From Shinisaurus crocodilurus (taxonomy: Eukaryota; Chordata; Lepidosauria; Squamata; Shinisauridae): 64,000 nt of DNA. Every line of letters begins with the position of its first letter. Position 1 is the first letter of the stretch. Both the position numbers and the translations under genes were made by a program. This document shows, one piece after another, positions 57,601-64,000 of the stretch. The stretch covers positions 110,551,379 to 110,615,378 of the forward strand of contig CM037876.1 of NCBI GenBank assembly GCA_021292165.1. The letters are read 5' to 3'. The notes beneath the pieces are model-generated. The model was not told where the DNA came from. It made no database searches and worked only from the letters and a program-made list of their open reading frames with translations.

Positions 57601-58528
57601 TTCTATGCAGATGATTCTCCTCCAACAGATAACCAGAGGCATTCATTCACTAGGGTAGAGGAAGGCAACCTGCTGCCCTCCAGATGTTTTGGACTATAAC
57701 TCCCATAAGCCCCAGTCAGCATGGGCAATGATCAGTGATTATGGGAGCTGTAGTCCAAAACATCTGGAGGCACCAGGTTGTCTAGCCCTGCATTAGGGGA
57801 AAATAGAAGTGGGTCGGGTGCATAACCCACTGCTGTGCACAAGTATTTCAGGACAGGAGCCCCCCCCCCCGATTTTTTTCTTTTTTTAAAAACACACCCC
57901 TATAAATCCAAGATGACTCAGAACCAGCTAAACCAAAGCCAAGGTATGTTGTTGTGAACTCTTTGTGCAGGGACCTGTCTTTTTTGCCTACACTGTACGG
58001 TATCTTGAACATGCATGATGTTGTCTAAATAATATATAAAAACAACTTGGAAGAATTTAAAGAAGACATTTACAAATTTAAATAAAGACATAATACAGTA
58101 ATGCCTTGGATTGCAAGTAACTTGGTTGGAGAGCGTTTTGCAAGACAAGCAAATTTTTAAATATTTATTTAATTTTTTTTTTTTTACTTGATATACAAGT
58201 GACGTCTTGCAATACAAGTACTGTAGTACGGCTTAAATTAAAAATCTCTGTACAATTTTTTTTTGGGGGGATTTCATTTTGATATAAGAGTGTTTTGGAT
58301 TACAAGCATGTTTCCGGAATGAATTATGCTCTCAATCCAAGGCATGACTGTACTTTCCAATTTTTTTAAAGTAAATTTGAGTTTTCTTGTGAGTTGGTCC
58401 CCCCCAGCTGTAATCTGAATGCACTCAGTATATGTAATAGGGGAGGTCAGCGTTAAGCAAAGAGTGTGTGAGAACTCACCTTGGGACAAAAGCACTACGG
58501 CAAAAATGCATGCAATGTATTTCCTCAT
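48549..58528 (-). CDS. Secreted Ly6/uPAR-domain (three-finger fold) protein, spliced, 93 codons
   Basis: Three coding exons on the - strand (58528-58480, 52129-52019, 48670-48549) have canonical splice sites and join in phase 1 each time, the usual arrangement of Ly6/uPAR genes. The product has a hydrophobic signal peptide (about residues 1-17 or 1-20) and a mature chain of about 73-76 residues. Its ten cysteines, at residues 23, 26, 32, 38, 45, 64, 70, 85, 86 and 91, match the full LU-domain set. It opens with LKCYHC and closes with CCETNLCN. The stop comes two residues after the last Cys, so there is no GPI-anchor tail: secretion is expected, as for SLURP-like proteins. The ten-Cys pattern is also that of the endogenous stock from which reptile three-finger venom proteins arose, but nothing here shows venom expression. 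Which family member it is cannot be told by eye. Confidence 0.85.
48808..48942. mobile_element. Diverged palindromic hAT-type MITE in the Ly6 gene
   Basis: The foldback has exact 8-bp flanks CTTTATTC (48800-48807, 48943-48950). It lies in the intron before exon 4. Confidence 0.8.
49408..49553. mobile_element. Palindromic hAT-type MITE with a CR1-type tail inserted
   Basis: Exact 8-bp flanks CTCTAATC (49400-49407, 49554-49561). The left arm is interrupted at about 49436-49490 by a reverse CR1/5S-SINE tail (ATCATAGAATCATAGAAAAG). Confidence 0.83.
49562..51584. other. Ly6 gene intron sequence, unassigned
   Basis: Open frames of up to 223 codons at 50229-50900 have no recognisable family, no signal peptide and no fitting splice sites, and are treated as chance. 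No transposon ends were supported. Confidence 0.4.
51593..51728. mobile_element. Palindromic hAT-type MITE, CAGGGCTC subfamily, copy 2
   Basis: Exact 8-bp flanks TATTAGAA (51585-51592, 51729-51736) and the same ends as the copy at 19293. It is about 290 bp from Ly6 exon 3. Confidence 0.87.
52019..52129 (-). CDS. Ly6-like gene exon 3: first half of the LU domain
   Basis: Acceptor TTCTCTTTTAG and donor TTG/GTAAGTAG; the exon is 111 bp with phase 1 on both sides. It carries LKCYHC and the next three cysteines (GRC, ATC, DRC-IT), spaced as in finger I and the start of finger II of Ly6 proteins. The C-x-T after the fifth cysteine is also typical. It stands as a lone conserved island about 200 bp before a LINE. 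Confidence 0.86.
52320..55699 (+). mobile_element. Near-complete L2-like LINE in the largest intron of the Ly6 gene
   Basis: A GC-rich 5' part is followed by an open frame (52454-53908). This holds an endonuclease (LRMLLLNARSVQNKTSLIHD, YRPPRCSTDSLAEL, GDVNIH, PTHVAGHTLDLVF, SWSDHYLLRF) and the start of the RT linker. After frameshifts the RT continues ([69 protein letters not shown]) to a C-terminal domain with LHWLPICFRAEFKVL at 55003-55476. The 3' end is a run of AAATGA units. The YADD box reads YSDD. It is the most complete LINE in the window but is not intact. Confidence 0.9.
55705..56105 (+). mobile_element. Sauria-type SINE split by a 5S-derived SINE
   Basis: Head and body at 55705-55855 and tail at about 56024-56105 (TTCCTTGCAGGAAAAAAGGT, ATAAATAA tail). 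The stretch between is a reverse 5S-derived SINE. Confidence 0.85.
55866..56023 (-). mobile_element. 5S rRNA-derived SINE, reverse copy nested in a tRNA-derived SINE
   Basis: Its reverse complement begins GGCTCACGCTGGCTCAGCTT, continues with the 5S-like AAGCATGGTCAGGCCTGGTT and ATTACTTGGATGGGAGACC, and ends with the CR1-type GGGGTTGGACTCGATAGC and CTGTGATCTATGA. It matches the copy at 34412. Confidence 0.85.
56110..56443. other. Ly6 gene intron sequence, nothing recognised
   Basis: Balanced to GC-rich; no supported element before the hAT target duplication. Confidence 0.35.
56452..57014. mobile_element. GC-rich non-autonomous hAT
   Basis: Ends CAGGGCCGGCGCTACC and, inverted, CAGGAACGGTGCAGGG; exact 8-bp flanks ATCATTCC (56444-56451 and 57015-57022). 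The interior is extremely GC- and CpG-rich with GGC/GCC runs. It contains a palindrome (56707-56770) that is the reverse complement of the one in the insert at 33810-34273. No transposase. Confidence 0.88.
57023..57647. other. Ly6 gene intron sequence, nothing recognised
   Basis: AT-rich start with a (TTA) tract near 57117; no supported element. Confidence 0.35.
57656..57790. mobile_element. Diverged palindromic hAT-type MITE
   Basis: Foldback with CTCCAGATGTTTTGGACTAT and its complement; flanks CACTAGGG and CATTAGGG match at 7 of 8. Confidence 0.75.
58096..58350. mobile_element. Tigger-like MITE, copy 5, near Ly6 exon 2
   Basis: Ends CAGTAATGCCTTGGATTGCA and inverted CAGTCATGCCTTGGATTGAG lie between TA dinucleotides (58094-58095, 58351-58352). 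It ends 130 bp from the exon 2 donor and closely resembles the copy at 32518. Confidence 0.87.
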
Positions 58529-58553
58529 TTCCCCCGCCTGGAACGTCCTTAGG
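58480..58553 (-). CDS. Ly6-like gene exon 2: 5' UTR end and signal peptide (ATG at 58528)
   Basis: Coding part is 58528-58480 (49 bp): MRKYIACIFAVVLLSQ plus one base, a typical short signal peptide with a basic start and hydrophobic core. The donor is AAG/GTGAGT. An acceptor TTGTTTGCAG just above 58553 gives 25 bases of 5' UTR, and the ATG lies in an A-rich context after GGGGGAA. This start is chosen because the signal peptide begins at once and no longer in-frame start follows from a spliced upstream exon. Confidence 0.82.
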
Positions 58554-58855
58554 CTGCAAACAACAATAGTAGTAAATGGGTGACACTGGACATTATTCTC
58601 TCCCCCTTTAAAAACATACTTTTAAGTTCCATTCATTTTAATGGAATAAGCACTACTTTTTCTTCCGTTTTCCCCCCCAAAGGAATACATACATAAGGAA
58701 CATACTGAAATAATCGGCAACACATGATTGTAGATGCAAGATGTTCATGCCCAAGTACTGCAAACTACCTAAGATTTCAGGGATAGAGGAATGGTTGGCA
58801 AACATGTGGGAATTTTTCACCATGGATAAGTTGGCCTCCTTTCTAAGAACTAAAG

Positions 58856-58984
58856 CAGCCTTGCCCAATCTGGTGCCCATCGGGTGTTTTGTATTTCGGC
58901 TCCGATCAGCCCCAGCCAGCATGGTCAACAATGCTGAGAATCGTGGTCCAAAACATCTGGCGGGTACCAGGTTGGGGAAGGCTG
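58856..58984. mobile_element. Diverged palindromic hAT-type MITE in the first Ly6 intron
   Basis: Ends CAGCCTTGCCCAATCTGG and complement; exact 8-bp flanks AACTAAAG (58848-58855, 58985-58992). Confidence 0.82.
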
Positions 58985-59094
58985 AACTAAAGAAAGACAG
59001 CAAAGGTGGAATAATTCTGTTGATAATTGGATATCACTCACTGAATTGTGTAGACTCAATTTACTAATGCCTAGTCCACATCTTTGTTTTAAGA

Positions 59095-59199
59095 CAGTGT
59101 TCTCCAACCTTGGGTCCCCAGATGTTTTTGCCCTACAACTCCCAGCATGCCCCAGCCAGTTTTGGCCTACATCTGGGGACCCAAGGTTGGAGAACACTG
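59095..59199. mobile_element. Palindromic hAT-type MITE, short copy beside the Ly6 leader exon
   Basis: Exact 8-bp flanks TTTTAAGA (59087-59094, 59200-59207); 105 bp, 190 bp from the predicted leader exon. Confidence 0.87.
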
Positions 59200-59387
59200 T
59201 TTTAAGAGAACACAGCTCTCTGTCCTCCAACATAGGGGAACAACTGGGGAATTCAGGAAGAATAGCTGGGAGGCTACCACTGCTGCCCCCCAGCTTCTGC
59301 TGCCTGAGGTGATCTGCCACTCTGCCTAATGATAGAGCTGGCCCTGCATTTTCCTCGTCCTAATCTGTAAGAAAAGAGAAATATTAC

Positions 59388-59428
59388 CTTATGAGCAGTT
59401 GAAGTGTAGCAGGATCTTTGTTTCTTTC
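59388..59428 (-). other. Probable non-coding first exon of the Ly6-like gene
   Basis: On the - strand a TATA motif is followed at the usual distance by an A-rich leader that ends in a clean donor (CATAAG/GTAATA, exon end at 59388). Many Ly6 genes have such a 5' UTR exon. The start near 59428 is estimated from the TATA spacing only. Confidence 0.5.
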
Positions 59429-59450
59429 TCTGCTATTGTTCAGTTTCCGC

Positions 59451-59460
59451 TTTATATATG
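59451..59460 (-). promoter_or_regulatory. TATA box of the Ly6-like gene
   Basis: The - strand reads CATATATAAA, about 25-30 bp before the inferred start site and 63 bp before the predicted donor of the leader exon. The core promoter lies between a palindromic MITE (59095-59199) and a CR1 fragment (from about 59607). Confidence 0.5.
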
Positions 59461-60464
59461 CTGCTTCTCTGCTCTGTGTCCATTCCCCGCCTCCGCTTTC
59501 CCTTGCTAGAACATGGAAAGGCCATGTTGACATTGTTTCATTCTTGTTGACACTGTTTAATAATCATTCTCCTGACTAAGCAAAGAAAACCAGGGACATT
59601 CCATGCAGGGAATGTCCTGAATTGTGTTGCTGATAACTTTCTCCTACAGAAAGTGGAGGAAGGAACTAGAGCAGGGGTCCTCAAACTTTTTAAACAGGGG
59701 GCCAGTTCATTGTCCCTCAGACTGTTGGGGGGCTGGACTATAGTTTGAAAAAAATATGAACGAATGGATCAAGTAAAAAAAAGGACCAGGGTCCTTTATT
59801 TTACTTGATTAAATGGAAAGTTATTATAAATTAATTATAAATTAATTTGCTGTCTAAAATTGAAATACGGTACATTAAATTTTTAAAAGATATAGAAAGG
59901 CTTGATTTGCACACTGCACATATCTTATTTGTAGTGCAAAAAAACAGGAAAAAACAATACAATATTTAAAATGAAGAACAATTTTAATCAACATAAGCTT
60001 ATTAGTATTTTAATGGGAAGTATGGGCCTGCTTTTGGCTATTGAGATGGTCAATGTCCGGTTCCATATTTGTCACTGCTAGTCGTAACAAGTGATGCAAG
60101 TGTGCATCAGTTAGTTTGGATCTGGTTGGAGATTTCAGATGTTTCATTCGGGAAAAAGTCTGTTCACAGACATAGGTGCTGCCAAAGATGGTTGCCATTG
60201 ATGAGCAGTATTTAGTATGAGTAATGAGCAGTATTTACCAGCCACAGAGCTGGTGGTCCACATCCTGCAACTTTGTTCCACATAAATGTGCATAAGATTG
60301 CAGCCTTACAGCCTCATCTTATGCATGTCTACTTGGAAGTAAGTTTCACTGAATTCAAGGAGACTTTTTCCCCAGGTAAGTTTACAAAGGATCACAGCCT
60401 TAAAAGTACAAACCCATTCCTTGGGGTAGGTCAGGAAGACCTGGTACCCAGAGAACATAGTGAG

Positions 60465-60705
60465 AGCCAGTGTGGCATAGTGGTTAGTTAGAGTTTTGAC
60501 TGGGACTCGGGAGATCCGGGTTCTAGTCCCTACTCAGCCATGAGGCTCACTGGGTGACTTTGGGCCAGTCACGGACTCTCAGCCTAAAACCTACCTCACA
60601 GGGTTATTGTGAGGATAAAATGGAGAGGAGGAAGATTATGTAAGCCACCTAGGGTTCCTTGCAGGAAAAAAGGCAAGATATAAATATAACAAACAAATAA
60701 ATAGT
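60465..60705 (+). mobile_element. Sauria-type tRNA-derived SINE nested in the hAT
   Basis: A forward copy from AGAGCCAGTGTGGCATAGTG to an ATAAATATAACAAACAAATA tail. Confidence 0.86.
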
Positions 60706-60767
60706 GAGTACAACTCAAATGATTGTCGTTCCAGTCACCTCAATGGCACCAGATTGTCTTCTAGATC

Positions 60768-60850
60768 AGTGGTCCCCAACCTTTCTGTTACCAGGGACCG
60801 GGTTCCGTGGAATAAATTTTTCCACGGACGGGGGTGGGTGGGGGTCGCCC
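60768..60850 (+). mobile_element. Left-end fragment of the hAT family seen at 33187
   Basis: CAGTGGTCCCCAACCTTTCT, then TACCAGGGACCGGGTTCCGT and a GGGGTCGCCCACCA block, collinear with 33187-33272. The right end was not found. It is nested in the hAT at 59672-61905. Confidence 0.6.
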
Positions 60851-61361
60851 ACCATGGTCAGCTCCTATGAAGCTCCAAAGAAAAGCTGAAAAACCTGCAA
60901 TGGAAAAGGAGCCCCCCCGAAATGGGAGTCAGCAGCAGCCTCCCCTGGTTGCAGGACAGAGCCGTCTGTAGCTCTTTGCGGGGGGGGGAGAAGCGGCTTC
61001 AGGGAGAGGGAAAAGGCTGGAAAGCCTCATTGGTTCTGTGTCGTTGTTTTGGTCCAATTCCCCCCACCCCCACACACCCCAAACAGATTTTGCTTTGCAG
61101 TCTGGAAAAAAAGGCTGGGTTTGCTTGGGACCCTCTTCCTCTTTTCCATCGATTCCTTTTCCCCTCTCTGCATCAGCCTTAGAAGCAGCAGGTGTCGGAG
61201 GAGCAGCAGCAGCAGCAGCAGAGGAGGCTGTGTGTGGATCCCCCCATCCTGTCTCTTATCAATCAAAGGATCCTTTCCAAGCACATCTTTCTCCTCCCCC
61301 CTCCCCACACACCTCTCCTCAGTCTCCCACCCCCCTTCTTCCTGCGTGGATGTCTTTGCCA

Positions 61362-61366
<5 letters not shown>

Positions 61367-61394
<28 letters not shown>
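61367..61394. repeat. (GA)n microsatellite
   Basis: About 14 GA units, with GCA/CAG runs close by at 61200-61222. Confidence 0.92.
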
Positions 61395-61397
<3 letters not shown>

Positions 61398-63365
61398 GCG
61401 GCAGCGGCAGCGGCTGCAGGCTGCGAAATCCCTGTGCATGAAAGGAGCTGGTACTGCGGGCTTTGCCCTTGGCAGCTGCGTGGGGAGCTGCTTGCAGAGC
61501 CAGGAGCAGAGAAGAGAGAGTTGGGACCGCTTGCGGGAAATCAATCTGCCTCTTTCCATTCCCCCCCCCCCGACACACATTTGATCTCAATTTAACGACC
61601 ACCCCTGGCCGCCGCCTCCGTCTCCTCGCCATTGAGCTTCTCCTTCCTCCTCTGTCTTTGGGATGGTGTCTTGATGGAGGAAGGTACTTAAGTGGGGAGG
61701 GCGAGAGAGAGACCATTCCACCTCAAGCCTGTCTCTGGAATGACGGGAAGGGGCGGGGGGCAGGCGGGCAGCTCGTGCCCCGCCGCCGGTTCAGCCATCC
61801 CTCCTCCCCTTACCGATGCAGGGAGCCTCTAGATCGGCCGCCGGGCTGGATGAAAAGACCCGGCGGGATGGATGTGTCCCGCGGGCCGTAGTTTGAGGAC
61901 CCCTGGTCTATTATCTTTGAGAAATCATGGAGGACAGGTGAAGTGCCAGACAACTGGAGGAGGGCAAATATTGTCCCCATCTTCAAAAAGGGCAAGAAGG
62001 AGGAACCTGGGAACTACAGGCCAGTAGTCTGACATCAATCCCTGGGAAAATTTTGGAGCAGATTATAAAGAAGTCAGTCTGCAAGCACCTTGAAAACAAT
62101 GCGGTGATTACTAGAAGCCAGCATGGATTTGTCAAGAACAAATCCTGCCAGACTAATCTGATCTCATTTTTGGATCGGGTAACCCCCCTTGTGGACTGTG
62201 GGAATGCTGTGGACGTCATATATCTGGACTTCAGCAAAGCTTTCGACAAAGTGCCTCATGATATCCTGATTAGCAAGTTAGCTAAAAGTGGGCTAGATGG
62301 AACAACTATCAGGTGGATCCACAATTGGCTACAGAATCGGACTCAAAGAGTGCTTATCAATGGTTCCTTCTCAAACTGGGGAGAGGTAACGAACGGGGTA
62401 CCACAGGGCTCGGTCCTGGGCCCAGTGCTCTTCAACATTTTTATTAATGACTTGGATGAGGAGGTGCAGGGAATGCGTATCAAATTTGCAGATGACACAA
62501 AGTTGGGTGGAACAGCTAATACTCTAGAAGACAGAAACAAAATTCAAAGCGATCTCGATAGGCTGGAGCGCTGGGCCGAAAACAACAGGATGAAATTTAA
62601 TAGGGATAAATGCCAAGTGCTGCACCTAGGGAAAGGAAACCAAATGCAGAATGGGGGACACTTGGCTCAACAATACTACAAGTGAGAAGGATCTTGGAAT
62701 TGTGGTAGATCACAAACTGAATATGAGCCAGCAATGCGATGTGGCTGCAAAGAAGGCAAATGCAATTTTGGGCTGTATTAATAGAAGTATAGCTTCCAAA
62801 TCGCGGGAAGTGATAATTCCCCTTTACTCAACACTGGTTAGGCCTCATCTTGAGTACTGCATCCAGTTCTGGGCACCACACTTTAAGAAGGACGTAGACA
62901 AACTGGAGAGGGTTCAGAGGCGGACAACAAGGATGATAAAGGGACTGGAAACAAGGCCCTATGAGGAGAGACTGAAAGAACTGGGCATGTTTAGCCTTCA
63001 GAAGAGGAGACTGAGGGGAGATATGATAGCACTCTTCCAGTACTTGAAGGATTGTCAGAGGAGGGCCAGAATCTCTTCTCAATCATCCCAGTTTGCAGGA
63101 CACGGAATAATGGGCTCAAGTTACAGGAAGCCAGATTCCAGCTGAACATCAGGAAAAATTTCCTGACGGTCAGAGCAATAAGACAATGGAACCAACTAGC
63201 TAGGGAGGTGGTGGGCTCTCCCAATCTGGAGGCATTCAAGGTGCAGCTGGACAGCCATCTGTCAGGGATGCTTTGACCTGGATTCCTGCATTGAGCAGGG
63301 GGTTGGACTCGATGGCCTTGTGGGCCCCTTCCAATTCCACTATTCTATGATTCTATGATTCTAGG

Positions 63366-63565
63366 GCCAGGGGAGGCTGGTGTTGACTCCAATGTCAGTG
63401 GGGCTCCTCATCCATGGCAGCTTATATTCTGAGCTTTATAGGAGCTATCCATGGTGCTGAACCCCATCCTGAAAATAGGTTCACCACAGCGCATTGCTAT
63501 AAGGCTCAGAATAAAAGCGGCAGCGGATAAGGAGCCCCACTGACTTGGAGTCACCAGCCTCCCGA
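63366..63565. repeat. Foldback repeat, family F2, copy 2
   Basis: Arms GGGAGGCTGGTGTTGACTCC and, inverted, GGAGGCTGGTGACTCCAAGT fold back. The centre holds CCATGGTGCTGAACCCC and TTCACCACAG, as in the copy at 28206. It starts right after the CR1 terminus. Confidence 0.7.
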
Positions 63566-63955
63566 TTCCATGCCTGTTGTGAGGAAACACTCCGCTTCTT
63601 TTTCTTGTTTGGAGGGGGGGGGGTGAGAAACATTTTGTAAGAAAATTTGTGCAGTGTGCAACTGTTACAAAGCTCAGCATCCACTGAAGTCAAGGGGTAA
63701 TGTTTATGGGATAAGAGAGCAAAGAGCCAAAGATGCAAGCCATGGCCAAAGGTCTGTCCACTCCACGGCACATTGCCTTTCAAAATAATCTTCATTTTTA
63801 CAGGAATGGTCTCTAAATATTTGACCAGCAGTTTCCTGCATATTTGCCTAACTTGTGGGAAAGTGGAGAGGTGGCTTGCCGTAAGTAAATAAGGTAGCTC
63901 CCAGTTCAAACGTATCTCAGACCAGCTATGAACTCACTGTTGTCTTGTGCTAGTG
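63566..63955. other. Unassigned sequence near the window end
   Basis: A G run near 63617 and otherwise balanced sequence; no supported element. Confidence 0.3.
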
Positions 63956-64000
63956 ACTGGGTGGGTTCACACGACACGCGAAGCCATCAGGGCTTATCAG
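63956..64000 (+). mobile_element. Left end of the DNA transposon family seen at 35325
   Basis: GGGTTCACACGACACGCGAA matches the start of the 35325 element; cut by the window edge. Confidence 0.55.

Larger units (their letters stand above)
59672..61905 (-). mobile_element. Charlie-like hAT with transposase C-terminus and GC-rich interior
   Basis: Ends CAGGGGTCCTCAAACTTTTT and, inverted, CAGGGGTCCTCAAACTACGG. On the - strand 60198-60010 encodes GSTYVCEQTFSRMKHLKSPT and RSKLTDAHLHHLLRLA, the C-terminal dimerisation (hATC) region of Charlie-type transposases. The interior from 60890 is GC-rich with CAG and AG repeats. The flanks AACTAGAG and GTCTATTA do not match, which fits a deletion around the insertion. 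Confidence 0.82.
59607..63365 (+). mobile_element. CR1 LINE split by a 2.2 kb hAT
   Basis: 59607-59671 encodes NCVADNFLLQKVEEGTR of the CR1 endonuclease part. From 61906 the same strand continues with the RT (IFEKSWRTGEVPDNWRRANI, FLDRVTPLVDCGNAVDVIYL, FDKVPHDILISKL, GVPQGSVLGPVLFNIFINDL, FADDTKLGG) and runs to the canonical CR1 end with repeated ATTCTATG units (63343-63365). The two parts are not contiguous in a normal CR1: several hundred bases between EN and RT are missing. Frameshifts near 62650 and 63050 inactivate it. Confidence 0.85.

Noticed and set aside
61027..61891. Overlapping frames of 130 to 229 codons that look like a GC-rich gene start
   Set aside because: They are inside the Charlie-like hAT, contain CAG and AG runs, and have no family match or splice pattern.

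Overview
The window looks like nuclear DNA from a squamate reptile, most likely a lizard. The basis is long introns packed with tRNA-derived Sauria-type SINEs, CR1 and L2-like LINEs, a Penelope-like element, Tigger-like MITEs and many hAT transposons, together with vertebrate genes that have canonical GT-AG introns. The species was not identified.

Two protein-coding genes are supported. (1) GALNT8, a polypeptide N-acetylgalactosaminyltransferase, runs on the + strand from 2888 to its stop codon at 43935. Ten coding exons are intact and every phase fits (271, 167, 184, 198, 115, 186, 138, 96, 168 and 192 bp). The 5' exon with the signal anchor was not found and probably lies upstream of the window. 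(2) A small secreted Ly6/uPAR (three-finger) gene lies on the - strand. Its three coding exons are at 58528-58480, 52129-52019 and 48670-48549, all joined by phase-1 introns. They give 93 codons with the ten-cysteine pattern and a terminal CC..NLCN motif. A probable non-coding first exon and TATA box lie near 59388-59460. The two genes converge tail to tail, with about 4.6 kb between stop codons.

Region by region: 1-2887 is upstream sequence with the right part of a DNA transposon and two palindromic MITEs. 3159-8046 (intron) holds a Sauria-type SINE, a CR1 tail and a reverse L2-like LINE. 8214-15255 holds a MITE split by a hAT, a Penelope element split by two hATs, a SINE and an OC1-like hAT. 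15440-21809 holds a decayed L2-like LINE, two palindromic MITEs and a second OC1-like hAT with a GC-rich interior. 22008-27942 holds a SINE, a LINE fragment, an SGNH-motif retroelement fragment, hAT transposase and CR1 pieces. 28058-38929 holds hairpins, an L2-like LINE with an inverted duplication, a hAT inside a hAT and a 5S rRNA-derived SINE. 43936-64000 holds the GALNT8 3' flank, the Ly6 gene with a near-complete L2-like LINE in its largest intron, GC-rich hATs and a CR1 copy split by a 2.2 kb hAT.

Many insertions keep exact 8-bp target duplications, so their relative order can be read directly. No CRISPR array, operon, functional rRNA/tRNA gene or prokaryotic feature is present.
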